Source of the DNA: Bidens hawaiensis
Lineage: Eukaryota > Streptophyta > Magnoliopsida > Asterales > Asteraceae
Direction of reading: 5' to 3'
DNA: 64,000 bases
Assembly: GCA_021521415.1 (NCBI GenBank)
Contig: JAIQDT010001116.1
Span: 124,001-188,000, forward strand
Of this stretch, positions 11,077-22,453 are shown piece after piece. How positions within the stretch are numbered: the first letter of the stretch is position 1; each line of letters starts with the position of its first letter. Under the pieces are notes generated by a model that had not been told where the DNA came from, searched no databases, and saw nothing but the letters and a program-made list of their open reading frames with translations. A program made the position numbers and the translations under genes.

Positions 11077-13154
11077 GGGAAAATTACCAAAATAAACATG
11101 TTTGACCAAGAATTTACCAAAATAGACATGTCTATTTTAATCTACATCTCTCCAATCGTTGGTTTTTTGACCAATAAACAACTGACACGTCATTGAAGCC
11201 GGCTAAGGCGGCTAAGCGTTAGCCGCCACTTTTTGGGCACAAAATTTTATGAAAAGTACATTTAGCCAATAGAAATTCGACACGTGTCAAAGACGGTTAA
11301 ACTTAGCCTACATCTATGGTTATTTAGCCGGCATCTTTGACTCTTAGCCGGCTTCGGGATACGTGTCTATTTAGTTAGCCGGCTCCAAATATTCCTTCTT
11401 AGCCGGCTCCAACTCGGCTTGTAGCCTAAGGCTTCACTTAGCCGCCTTCTTTTTTTCATTTAGCCGTCTAATTTTAGCCGCTAAAATTGAATATTTTACC
11501 AAACTTACCAACTCTATTAAATATTTAGCCGGCTTCACTTAGCCTTCTTCTTAGCCGGTGTAAATTTAACCCCCAAAATTAAATGTTTTTACATACTCAA
11601 TTAATTATTTAGCCTACTTCGCTTAGCTGTCAATTTTTTTTCTCCTAGCCGGCATGTTTTAGCCATAAGAAATAAATATTTACCTACCCAAATTTAATTT
11701 TTCACCAACCATTTTTATAAAACTATACAACCATATTCACTACATCTTATAAAACCATCTTCACCATCTCAAACTTTTTTACTTTCTGATCACAAGATCT
11801 TCATATTTTTAAAAAATATGTTTGTTAACGTCGTCGTTTACTCAGATCAGATTGTAGGCTTTACTTAGCCGGGTTTTTTTATGAATGAATTAACTTGGTT
11901 TTTTTATTAAAATTATTTTTATGTACGTAGATACTAACAAAAAAGTAATACACGGAAATGTTCATTAATAATAGAAATTAAGAAACATAGTAATAACAAA
12001 GCATACTAAAAAAATATTACAATCTACTCGATGGTAGGCCGACAACGCCAAATGTATATTTTTTCTGCCATAAACCTTCGATATTTAAGCATTTTCTCCT
12101 TAAAATCTCCTTCAAAATTAAGCTGTTATTCAAAACATAAATGTTCCATTAACATACAAGCAAATACCCCCAAAAATTTATATTTGGCGTTGTCGGCATA
12201 CCATCGAGTAGATTGTAATCTTTATTTAGTATGCTTTGTTATTATTATGTTTCTTAATTATTATTATTAATGAACATTTCCGTGTATTATTTTTTTCTTA
12301 GTATCTATGTACATATAAATAATTTTAATAAAAATAAATTAGCCAAGTTAATTCATTCATAAAAAAACCCGACTAAGGCCTACAATCTGATCTGAGTAAA
12401 CGACGACGTTAACAAACATATTTTTTTTAAAATATGAGGATCTTGTGATAAGAAAGTAAAAAAGTTTGAGATGGTGAAGATGGTTTTATAAGATGTAGTG
12501 AATATGGTTGTATAGTTTTATAAAACTGGTTGGTGAAAAATTAAATTTGGATAGGTAAATGTATTTATTTCTGATGGCTAAAACATGCCGGCTAGGAGAA
12601 AACAAATTGACGGCTAAGCGAAGCCGGCTAAATAATTAATTGAGTATGTAAAAATATTTAATTTTGGGGGCTAAATTTACACCGGCTAAGAAGAAGGCTA
12701 AGTGAAGCCGGCTAAATATTTAATAGAGTTGGTAAGTTTAGTAAAATATTAAATTTTGGCGGCTAAAATTAGACGGCTAAATGAAAAAAAGAAGGCGGCT
12801 AAGTGAAGCCTTAGGCTACAAGCCGAGTTGGAGCCGGCTAAGAAGGAATATTTGGAGCCGGCTAACTAAATAGACACGTATCCCGAAGCCGGCTAAGAGT
12901 CAAAGATGCTGGCTAAATAACCATAGATGTAGGCTAAGTTTAGCCGCCTTTGACACGTGTCGAATTTTTATTGGCTAAAGTACTTTTCATAAAATTTCGT
13001 GCACATAAAGTGGCGGCTAAGGCTTAGCCGCCTTAGCCGGCTTCGGTGACGTGTCAGTTGTTTATTGGTCAAAAAACTATGATTGGAGAGATGTAGGCTA
13101 AATTAAACATGTCTATTTTGATAAATTTTTGGTCAAACATGTTTATTTTGGTAA
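11077..13154. mobile_element. Foldback (long terminal inverted repeat) element, possibly Mutator-like
   Basis: The left arm (about 11081-12062) and right arm (about 12175-13157) are near-complete reverse complements around a loop of about 110 bp. Both arms end in AAATTACCAAAATAAACATG-type sequence. A 9-bp ATTTATAAA lies at 11068-11076 and at 13154-13162, a candidate target duplication; that length fits Mutator-like elements, though the right end lacks about 8 terminal bases. The arms are full of AGCCGGCTAA-like motifs. No transposase is encoded. Confidence 0.75.
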
Positions 13155-13162
13155 TTTATAAA

Positions 13163-13562
13163 CTACATTAAAACTTAATATATAATATTGGTAATTATAT
13201 AATCACTAAATAAAAAGGCAAAGAAAAGAAAAAAACTACATAAAACCCATCAATTCCACCTAACCCACCGTCAACTTAAAAACCATTCTCACCATGTTCA
13301 ACCTAGCCGCAACCTACCGCCATAAAAAATCCACCCACCGCCCACCATCGAAAGCCACCGTGCTTCTTCGTCTCAATGCAGTTTGAGCCAAAAAAAAGTA
13401 GTTTCTTAATGAAATCACATCGTACCTTTGACGCAGGGGCGTATGCAGCTTTTGAGGAACAGGTTCGGCCGAACCCGTACAAATTTCTTTTTTAGTGTTA
13501 TATATTCATGTATTTTGTCGAACACGTAGAAATTTCAACATTATAAATTTCTTTTTTAGTGT
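13163..13562. other. Intergenic, with possible hAT end
   Basis: No gene is seen. CAGGGGCGTATGCAG near 13434 resembles the end of a hAT-type MITE, but no partner end was found. AATTTCTTTTTTAGTGTTA occurs twice (near 13482 and 13544), directly before the P450 relic. Confidence 0.4.
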
Positions 13563-14140
13563 TAGATATTTTGTTAGGGGGACAGACACAACTGCTTCGA
13601 CAGTGGTCTGGACGATGATTTTGCTTATCAAAAACCCTGATTCATTGAAGAAAGTACAACAAGAAGTGAGGAATGCTGTTGGAAATGAAGGAAAAGTAGT
13701 AGAAGATGATCTTTATAAACTCGAATATCTAAAAGTAGTAATCTTACCACTTTTTGTTCCTCGTGAATCAAGAGACCAATGCATTATTGATGGATACAAG
13801 ATACCCAAGAAGACTATGGTGTACGTGACCGCTTGGGCAGTTGGTCGAGACCCTAAATGCTGGGAACGACCTGAAGAATTCGAGCCACATAGGCAGTAAT
13901 GTTGACTATAAAAGGGGACAAATTTCGAGTTGATCCCATTTGGGTATGGTCGAAGAGGTTGTCCGGGGATGTTGTTTGGAGCTACAGCAGTGGAGTTGGG
14001 ACTTTCGAATCTTCTGTACTCATTTGATTGGGAATTGCCCGAAGGGACAAAAGACATCGACACTTTAAAAAGCCGAGGGGACCGTAATGCATAAGAAGAA
14101 TGCACTTAAAATAGTGGCTAAACTATTAAATGTAACTTAA
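13563..14140 (+). pseudogene. Cytochrome P450 copy E, exon-2 relic
   Basis: It resembles exon 2 of the cluster from the I-helix (GTDTTAST) to the C-terminus. No exon 1 lies upstream. About 24 bp are missing between KVV and LPLFVP, which removes KEALRLYP and with it the ExxR motif of the K helix that all P450s need. A further deletion near 13890 removes part of PERF and shifts the frame, giving a stop at 13897-13899. The heme loop ([14 protein letters not shown]) still reads in another frame near 13937-13985. It is more diverged from A, B and C than they are from each other, so it is an older copy. Confidence 0.9.
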
Positions 14141-15804
14141 ACTGAAGTCTAATCAGTATCAAAGTCTTTCTGCGTGTTACATATGCATGAAGCCATTTAA
14201 AGTTTCAAATAATATAGCTGGTGCCATGGTTTACCACTTAGGTTCAAGAAGTTTGTTTTATATTTATAATTTGTATGTTTTATCGTTCGATTGATTCAGT
14301 TTATTTACGTGCTCTTTGTTATCAAGAAATAAGAAATCATCTGTTTTCACAATATTCATTTGTGATTATGATTACTAACATTGTCGTATAAGAGCTAGTG
14401 TTGTTTCAAATCGCTAAGTTTGTGCATCATTCCTGACGTCCTATCAACATCGGATAAAACTCAAGTTGCAACAACAACGCAAACCATTCAAATATTCCAA
14501 GGAGATGGCTATGAATATTTGAGAACTGTTGAAACCAAGAAAAATAGACCAGCTTCGTCAGTAACTGATTGCTTAAAATCCAACAGGACCAAGTGAGAGG
14601 TGGAAAGTGCTGGAATGTAAGAGAGATGACCGAAGAAGAAGCGGTTGCGAACAACGGATGTTTGCAGAAGCACGGGCTAGAACGAATGGCAGTGCTGCAA
14701 CCGTAACCAAACCAACCGAAGTAGATCCTTGTTTGGAATCAAATTCTTAGTTGATGTTAAGTAGGTAATTAACCTTAATCTTCTATTATTCATGTACAAA
14801 GTGTGCTAGATTTTAGATTTAGTTATTGGTTTGATTCTTAGGGTTGTAGTTTGTTTATATGTTTTGCTGTAATCAATAATTAGTAAGATTTTAGTTGATA
14901 GATTAGAGTTTTTAACTATCAATTTTAGCTACTTCATGCAATGTGACTAAACATGAGAAACATTGTCTTGACAACCAACATGTATTTATACCGTTCGCAT
15001 TTATCACTTTTGGTTTCCTTGCACCTGAAGCTGTGGGGCTACTTAGCTGGGTCCAACAGGTCGACTGTATAGTAATGTTAGGACTCCAAGATCTATTGAT
15101 GTAGTTTTTAAAATATTGAGTTTTGCTATTCAAAAAAGGCTTGCAGTGTAGCTTGTTGCCAATTTGCCTTCTGTCTTGATGTAAACATTGTATTTTATTA
15201 TTGTTAATATGATAAGAGATCTCATTAAAAAAAAAAAGACTAATAATTTGATGTAGAATTTTCTTTTTAGTTTATGTATGTACTGTAAATCAAGGTTAAA
15301 ATGAAAACTACATATTTCCCTTTGTAAAAATGCCAAATGTTAAATTATTTTTTGTTTCCAAATACACATTATGAAAACCGTTACGCATATTTGTAACCTA
15401 GAAAAAGTAAGCAAATAACGACTGATACGGATTTGTCTACGATATGGTCGGTCTTTGATTCGGCTCAAAAACCAAACTGCACAGAGTGCTTAATTCCTAG
15501 GAGCAGTGGTAAGATTGAATGTTTCATTTTGATTATCGATGGATTCAAAGGCAGCTACGTAACCTTATCTAAGCAGCAGCTACGAGTGCAATAATGGAAT
15601 GTCATAGTTTTAAAATATGTTGTTGGTTCTTAAATGAATACTTGACAACAAATATCATGTTGAGAACCGCGGTCTGCGAGAATACAGTGGTGGATCAGGA
15701 TCCAGGATTATTCTTTAGTGTAGGCCAAAATGGAACATGTAAGAATGGGTAGGGTCATCAAATTTTCTATTCTGGTTTGGTTTATCCAGAAGGATGTTTA
15801 CCAG
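14141..15804. other. Intergenic, with weak coding remnants
   Basis: 14445-14600 reads open for about 40 residues with no recognised family. Around 14920-15150 the + strand reads as a degraded protein piece (includes KHEKHCLDNQHV and FGFLAPEAVGLL) with internal frame changes. I think it comes from an old retro-derived sequence but cannot name it. The rest is AT-rich with no gene seen. Confidence 0.4.
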
Positions 15805-15986
15805 CTCGGGCCATCGAGATAACTTAGGACCTTGATTGGATCATTTGGTCTTAAAAGCAGACTTATTAAGAATTGTGAGTGTATCACTCGGAACTTGATT
15901 TTGATTTTGATTTTGAGAATACAATTTCAAATGCGATTTTGATTTGGCTTAGACAACAGGGAATATTGATAGTCACGGTCGACCCC
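15805..15986 (+). repeat. Direct repeat D, left copy
   Basis: A 182-bp block from CTCGGGCCATCGAG to GGTCGACCCC recurs at 17935-18110 with few differences. The right copy starts exactly where a Copia LTR ends. Confidence 0.9.
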
Positions 15987-17559
15987 TTGGCTTAAAATAT
16001 TCAACCATTGCTATGACATAAACCACATTTTAAAAAATCTGAAAAAATAATTGTTTAAACGGGTCAACCCGTAAAGGGTAAAAATGTAATATTTCTACTG
16101 TAGTTTTTAAACTTCTTTTCATTCAAAGATCTAGATTATTATTGTAATAATATTGTTTTTATAATCATATTTAACACATTAGTTTGTTTTTAAAAATTTT
16201 GATTACAAGATGAACTCCTTTTAGTGAAAGTTTTTGCTTCATTTTTACCATGATTGTTGTTTGTTATCAGGTGGCCTCAATGTAATATCCCAACATTTAA
16301 GATTACCTATTCGGAATGTGTGAAAAAGATCCGAATGGGTGAACAAATATCTTTAGTAATGTTTGTATATTTACTCTCAACCATTAATTAAAACTTGTAT
16401 TCCATTATTATTTATGGATATTGAGTTATTGCCATTTAAAATTCTGCACATGTGAAAGAAAGGATGAAACTTTCATGGCCACTGTCAGCAAGAGAGGCAT
16501 TAGTCCATTTTGTTTACCTTGACTACTTCCAAGAGGATATCATTATAGTCCTTATGAACATGGTATTTTAATTTTTTTTCTACAAATTACTTAGTGTAAT
16601 TTTATCGATTTCAAGTAAATTTTCAAGATTTAGTTGAGTAATTCGGTACACCATTTTAACATGAAATTGTAATATCTCACTAGACATTTAGTTTGATCGG
16701 TTTTTTGTGAAATGACTAAAATACCCTTCAGATTCCCGAGACCGAGAATATTGACAAAAGTACTCATGGGTTCACGAGAGATGGTATACCTATTGTCGAA
16801 ATGTGATGAGGATAGATGTTGTTGGAGGCATTGCTATGCAAAATGTGAGTAACAATCAAAGCTACTTCTGGTAAAACATTTTTTTTTTGTTGATAAATTA
16901 TAGACAAGTTATGAATATTTGAATGTCTGCAAGTCGATTGCAAACAAGATATAAAACTTTATTTTGTTCCACCAACGATAATCAACTTTATTTCGAGGCA
17001 ACTTATAGGTAGTGGCTTCAAGCTTTATAAAAATGTGTAGTTTCAAATCACTTCAAAACAGAAACCAATTGCACACATCATATGTTTGAATTTCTAGGTC
17101 AAATGTTTTATTTTGAAATTCAAGCTTGATACAATTTATAATACAGGTCTAGTACTGATTTGGTAATTAAAATGAAGTATATAATCAGGACTGCAATATG
17201 AGAAATGTTAGTGTTATATGTTAGACAAATATTGCATCGAGTTGGTATTTATGAATAACCTGATTTCACCTTAAAAGTCAAACTGCATTGGCCTTTGTGA
17301 CCAAAAGGTGATACATACTTCAGCACAGTCTTAAAGGAGCCATTTTCAGAGTAATTTAAGTGCTTCACGAATATGTCCATAAAAGAAATCAAGGTTGATG
17401 ATGTGGTTTTGGAACAGAAAAGGGCAAAGATCGCTCTGCCCGACGAGCATTGTAGCACAAAGAAACTATGCAGACAATCTCGGTGGTATCTCGGTTATCG
17501 ATCCTCATATACAGGAGGTACAAGTGATCACAATGGAAGGCGGAATGAAGATTTTCAAG
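15987..17559. other. Sequence between direct repeats, mostly unassigned
   Basis: AT-rich, with no intact gene. The last 200 bp, before the polypurine tract at 17561, probably belong to the inside of a decayed Copia element, since an LTR follows directly. No gag or pol motif could be read. Confidence 0.4.
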
Positions 17560-17560
17560 C

Positions 17561-17934
17561 CTCCAAGTGAGAGATTGTTGGGTTTATGGAGGCTTAATTG
17601 GACCCGGGTTAGAAGACATATTTAGTGGCAGGTTAATTAAATTGAAGACCGATGGCAGGTTGGCCCGTTTATTTAACTAAAGCTCATTATTAGTTTTCTT
17701 ATGTTGTAAGTTGTAAACCCTAGTATGATTTTCTATATATATATATTCATTGTACTTGTAATTCCTCATCACGAGTGATGCAGAAAGCAATAATAAAAAG
17801 TATCCTGGTTGCAGCCCGTGAACGTAGGCCAGCCAACCGAACCACGTAAATCTCGCGTGTTCATCTTTGTTTATATTTTTTCTCTTGCAGATTATTTGTG
17901 TTTTGTGTGTATTGCAATACCCGAATCCCTAACA
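17561..17934 (+). repeat. Copia polypurine tract and 3' LTR remnant
   Basis: CCAAGTGAGAGAT ending at 17575 has the form of a Copia polypurine tract. An LTR follows from TGTTGGGTTT at 17576 to CCCTAACA at 17934 (359 bp). It contains a TATA-like run near 17737-17746. No matching 5' LTR is in the window, so this is the 3' end of a truncated element. Confidence 0.7.
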
Positions 17935-18110
17935 CTCGGGTCATCGAGATAACTTAGGACCTTGATTGGATCATTTGGTCTTAAAAGCAGACTTATTAAG
18001 AATTATGAGTGTATCACTCGGAACTTGATTTTGATTTTGAGACTACAATTTCAAATGCGATTTTGATTTGGCTTAGACAACAGGAAATATTGATAGTCAC
18101 GGTCGACCCC
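17935..18110 (+). repeat. Direct repeat D, right copy
   Basis: It matches 15805-15986, starting at CTCGGGTCATCGAG directly after the LTR. The repeat is far longer than a target-site duplication, so insertion alone does not explain it. Confidence 0.88.
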
Positions 18111-18281
18111 GTCTAGTTTAGCTAATGTTAGTCTCGGTAATTCGGTTATGAAAATCTTGGAAGAAATGATAAATGATAATGTAATTTCAAACTTGGGCTT
18201 GGGAAGAATGTGATTGGGCCCTGTATATATTTTGGAAGTGGCACTTTCTATTTTAACTACACTGTTAAATATTAGGCATGT

Positions 18282-18715
18282 TTGCATATACGTGCACAAA
18301 AAAACCGGTTCCGGAACCTAACTGGTGGAACTGAATCGGAACCGGTTCCAGTTCCAACCCGGTTGGAACAATACCTGGTTTGGGTATTTTTGTACCCGAA
18401 AATCGTACCCGGTTCTCCTATTTGTATGTCAGTACCAGTTCCAACCCGGTTCCTACCCGGTTCTTAATTGGAACCGGTTTGGTTCGTACCCGGAATAACC
18501 GGTTCCGACGGGTTTTTTTTGAAGGGTCAAACAAAAGTCAAACTAGCCGTTGGAACCGGTTCCAACGGTAATATAGCCGTTGGAACCGGTTTTTTTAGAC
18601 ACCAATTAGCCGTTGGAACCGGTTCCAACGGTAATATAGCCGTTGGAACCGGTTTTTGAGACAATAGATCCGTTGGAACCGGTTCCAACGGTAATATAGC
18701 CGTTGGAACCGGTTT
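18282..18715 (+). repeat. AACCGG-rich region upstream of hAT transposase
   Basis: The stretch is dense in GGAACCGGTTCC palindromes. A unit built on AGCCGTTGGAACCGG repeats several times in tandem between 18541 and 18715. Such subterminal repeats are typical of hAT ends, where transposase binds. The true terminus could not be fixed. Confidence 0.65.
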
Positions 18716-18841
18716 TTGATGCCCAAACCTATATATAACTTGTTTCCATTACTTGTTTCACCACCAAACTCAAAAACAAACTACAATACTACTCCTTTAG
18801 CAAACTCGTTCCTTTACCCGACCATCCAACTAAATATTATT

Positions 18842-20359
18842 ATGGCACCCATCAGAAAAACTAACAACAAGGCTAAGAAGAGTGTTTTTGTTGCCCCCGT
18901 TCCTGTTACGGAGGACCCAAGGGTTGTTACGGTAGTCAACCATAACCGCAACAAAGACATATGGAAGAATTGGGATTTGATTGTGGATGACGAAGGTTAT
19001 CAAAAGGCTCGTTGCAAACTATGTGGTTCAATATTAAAGCACGATTCCAACTCTACTTTGAGAAAGCACATCGAGAAGCCATATTGCAAGGCGTTGAAAG
19101 GGATTGGCGCGACCGATCAAATTGACTTGGGTAAAGATGGTACACTATTTCGTTACAACACGACTCAAGTTCAAGATAGAATGGCAAAGTTCGTTATTCA
19201 ACGAGGTTTGCCGTTTAACCACTTTGATGACCCGGAGTTGACGTCGTTGATTCGCGAAACTCTACAACCGAGATACACACATGTAAGTCGTACTACCTTA
19301 AGACGTCATTGTATCAGGTTGTGGGAGTGTGCTAAAAAAGAGTTAATCGAGTCTTTTCATTCTTTAGAAGCCATGGTTAATTTAACTACCGATGTTTGGT
19401 CAGCACCACACGGGTTGCCCGAATCATACATATGTGTCACCGCTCATTGGGTTGATCCGGTGACATGGCAATTGATGAAACGCACCATCGCTTTTGAAAA
19501 CTTCCCGTTCCCACATACCGCCGAAAAATTGTTTGAATTACTTGATGAAGTTATAACGACTTACAACTTGAGAAATAAAATATTTTCGATTTCGTTTGAC
19601 AACGCTTCAAACAATACTAAGGCGGCTGAAAAATTTATCATTAAATATTCACCACCTTGTTTCGGGGATTTTTTTCATGTCCGATGTGTTGCACATATCA
19701 TCAACTTGGTTGTTCAAATAGGTCTTGACAATGAACACATTTGTGATGATTTAAAATACTTTAGACTTATGTTACAAGATGTCTTCAAAAGTGGTAAAAG
19801 AAGACATCTTGAATATAAGAACTATTGCAAGTCGGTTGAAAGAAAGTATTTGGGGCCGAATTGGGACGTTCCAACCCGTTGGAACTCAACTTGTCATATG
19901 TTAAAGTGTGCTTTTGCCCAACGCCAAACTTTACAAGCTTTTCATAACAATCTTGTTGAAGAACGCGAGGCCGATATGTTTCCGGAAAGTGTTTGGGTCC
20001 AAGTCGGTTATTTGTTGGAGTATCTTGATGTGTTCAAAAAGTCAACAACAAAATTATCGGGAGTCTATTACCCTACTAGTTGTTGGGTTTTGCAAGAATT
20101 GTACTATATGTCTTGTGTTTTTAAAAGCTTTGCGGAGAAGAACAAACTCTTCGAAAATATTGTTGCGGTGATGAAAGAAAAGTTCATAAAATATTTTGAA
20201 ATCATACTGCCGGTCTTTACTTGTGCCGCCGCATTAAACCCCTATTGGAATGTTAATGGGGTTGAAACAACGATTGAGGAAATATTCGACAACTTAGGTA
20301 TGCACGAGATTGACCCGAAGTTGTCGACGGAAGCGAAGGACAAGTTCAACAAAAAGTAA
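18842..20359 (+). CDS. hAT (Ac-like) transposase, lacking the C-terminal dimerisation domain
   Basis: I chose ATG at 18842 (MAPIRKTNNK) because a TATA-like TATATATAA lies at 18729-18737, downstream of an earlier in-frame ATG at 18719. The first 100 residues hold a BED zinc finger (CKLCGSILKH, then HIEKPYC). The catalytic region includes LTTDVWSAPHG and FSISFDNASNNTKAAEKF, hallmarks of Ac-type plant transposases that cut and paste hAT elements. The frame is open for 505 codons but ends KDKFNKK. The hATC dimerisation domain is absent, so the protein is shorter than usual and probably inactive. A related non-autonomous MITE lies 64 bp downstream. Confidence 0.88.
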   Translation: MAPIRKTNNKAKKSVFVAPVPVTEDPRVVTVVNHNRNKDIWKNWDLIVDDEGYQKARCKLCGSILKHDSNSTLRKHIEKPYCKALKGIGATDQIDLGKDGTLFRYNTTQVQDRMAKFVIQRGLPFNHFDDPELTSLIRETLQPRYTHVSRTTLRRHCIRLWECAKKELIESFHSLEAMVNLTTDVWSAPHGLPESYICVTAHWVDPVTWQLMKRTIAFENFPFPHTAEKLFELLDEVITTYNLRNKIFSISFDNASNNTKAAEKFIIKYSPPCFGDFFHVRCVAHIINLVVQIGLDNEHICDDLKYFRLMLQDVFKSGKRRHLEYKNYCKSVERKYLGPNWDVPTRWNSTCHMLKCAFAQRQTLQAFHNNLVEEREADMFPESVWVQVGYLLEYLDVFKKSTTKLSGVYYPTSCWVLQELYYMSCVFKSFAEKNKLFENIVAVMKEKFIKYFEIILPVFTCAAALNPYWNVNGVETTIEEIFDNLGMHEIDPKLSTEAKDKFNKK

Positions 20360-20423
20360 AAGTAAAAAAATTTAATACTATCTAAGAAAAATTGTACTTC
20401 AAAATTGAAAACGCAGTCGATAT

Positions 20424-20741
20424 TAGAGGTGTACAAACCGGTTTAAAACTCAAAATCGGTTTGGTTTAGTAAACAAAAGTCAAAACCGGTCTATAATCGG
20501 TTTCGGTTCGGACTGAAACCACTTTCTTACCATGTTACGATTGGTTTCGGTTCAGGGTTTGACAATTTTTGCCCTGTTTTATCCGGTTGGGGTTCGGTTG
20601 ATCGGTTTGGAAGCGGTTTTGGTGGAGAAAATTACAAACCGGTTTCGAACTTACGGTTTCAAACCGGTTTTTACATAATCGGTTTTAAACCGGTTCGATT
20701 ATCTGGCCGGTTCGATTAACTGGTTTATTTGCCCACCTCTA
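20424..20741. mobile_element. hAT-type MITE with 8-bp target duplication
   Basis: It starts TAGAGGTGTACAAACCGG and ends GCCCACCTCTA (318 bp). Both sides carry GTCGATAT (20416-20423 and 20742-20749), the 8-bp duplication expected for hAT. The interior is rich in AACCGG and CGGTTT and has no coding capacity. It shares the AACCGG style of the hAT element upstream, so that type of transposase may have moved it (inference). Confidence 0.9.
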
Positions 20742-20749
20742 GTCGATAT

Positions 20750-21730
20750 TATATTAAGGGTGAGATGTGCTTTTAAAAAAGAAATTGGATTTTGATAATT
20801 CAATCTTTTTTTAGTTGGCTGATAATTATTTCACCTCAAAATTTTTTTGCAACTAGTCCCATCTTTCGTCCTATTTTCTTTCAACGAGTTTTGTTTTTCC
20901 TTTTAACACATTCATTTTATGCATCCATTTTGTGTTTAACCCCCCCCCTCCCCCCCCCCCCCCCCCCGTTTTTCCTTTTAACACATTCATTTTGTGTACC
21001 ACCCCACCCCCCGCAACGCGGGGGTCGTAAAACAAGTTAAAAATAACTTTGAAAGATGTTTATTTTTAACCTAAAACTAAACTTTAACCATTTTTGTTTC
21101 CATATTCATAATAGAGGGACCAAATTGTAAAATCTAATTATATAATTATATTGATATTCATAACCCATCTTCCAACCCAAACCCATAACCAGAAACCCTT
21201 TACCCTTTAACCCGTGATCGATTTGAATTCCTTGAACCTTAATCCTCGTTATAATCATAGAAATTATATTGCGCGTTTGATTCTTCATAATATACTCGGC
21301 CTACCGACATAACGAATTAAGAAGGAAGATCTAATAGATACGTGTTGCTTAATATTATGCAAACCTCCTTTAGGTATATTAGGATTATACATATAAAGAT
21401 CGATATAATGCAATTAAGCCAACCTGCACCTTTATATAACCCTCATTGTCAATACCCCCCTTAATTAATTAAGTTATCATAACCTGCAAGTGTCCGTTCA
21501 GCATCATGTTTGGCCGGCGGCTGTTCTCGTAAATTAACCATTGTATAATCCATGATTCATGTAACTATTTATATGTTTATTGTCACCGTGATCTACTATA
21601 AATTAACTCTATGGTTAATCGATTGAACATAAACGGGATTAAACGATTTGAATCGCTAGGGTTCATAGCTCATATGGTTATTCGTCTGTTTGTTTAAAAT
21701 ATTAGGTTTTCATGTTGTACGCAAATAACT
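20750..21730. other. Intergenic, with C-rich tract and a hairpin
   Basis: 20941-20967 is almost all C, flanked by two copies of a TTTTTCCTTTTAACACATTC block (near 20893 and 20968). At 21008-21024, CCCCCGCAACGCGGGGG forms a hairpin of the kind seen near Helitron 3' ends, but no CTRR end follows. The rest, to 21730, shows no gene. Confidence 0.45.
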
Positions 21731-21815
21731 GGGTATCTCAGCTGGTTGCGTGCAATGTGTTAAGAAACTGGATGAGCTGGGGGCGCAGGTTCGAGCCTCT
21801 CCAGCCTCTTTTTGG
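21731..21815 (+). other. tRNA-like sequence (pseudo-tRNA or SINE head)
   Basis: TATCTCAGCTGGTTGCG resembles an A box, and GGTTCGAGCC about 50 bp on resembles a B box; TTTTT follows, as at Pol III terminators. The T-arm and acceptor stem do not pair well, so a working tRNA is unlikely. Confidence 0.4.
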
Positions 21816-21890
21816 GTTTTTATTTTTGTAAAGTCTCTTTATTATATACCTATGTACATATATATATATATATATATATATTATTTAATT

Positions 21891-22074
21891 TAATTGATTA
21901 AAATATATTTTAAGTAATTGATCTATATTTCGTTAAAAACCGACATGTTAACTAATCACTTTTTCGAACCTTGGTAAATCATATTAATTGATTAAAATAT
22001 ATTATAAGTAATTAATCTATATTTCGTTAAAAACCGACATGTTAACTAATCACTTTTCCGAACCTTGGTAAATC

Positions 22075-22078
<4 letters not shown>
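21891..22078 (+). repeat. Tandem duplication, two 94-bp units
   Basis: The unit TAATTGATTAAAATATATT to AAATCATAT occurs at 21891-21984 and 21985-22078 with few differences. It is followed by a GTAT microsatellite (22079-22105). Confidence 0.92.
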
Positions 22079-22105
<27 letters not shown>

Positions 22106-22399
22106 TGATAATGCTAGGAATCATATTCTAGTTTTAGTCCTAATTGTCATTTGTCTATTTTGGGAGGGGGTTAAGTATAATTATATTTCTATAAATACGT
22201 GTCAATAGCCAATAGGGAGAAGAGAGTATGTTTATGTTGAATATGGCATTGCCATGGCTCCTGCTTATGCAGTGAGATAGGGCTAGGCCCGGAACTTGTA
22301 ACATTTACCTTTCGTTAATACAATCGTTTTTACATCTTATCCTTATTATATGATCTTCACTCTATCTATCACAATCATCACATATATCAAACCCTAACA
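22106..22399 (+). repeat. 5' LTR of non-autonomous element
   Basis: It runs from TGATAATGCTAGG to CCCTAACA and is closely matched by 23463-23754. It contains TATTTCTATAAATACG, a plausible TATA box. Confidence 0.85.
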
Positions 22400-22453
22400 T
22401 TGGTCCGACCTGCTCTGACCTGCCTAGATATGCCGTTTTATTATGTTCAAACC

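Noticed and set aside
17373..17625. Two overlapping short frames near the Copia LTR remnant
   Set aside because: They overlap the polypurine tract and LTR and show no gag or pol motif.
21731..21815. Functional tRNA gene
   Set aside because: A and B boxes are visible, but acceptor and T-arm pairing is poor; kept only as tRNA-like.
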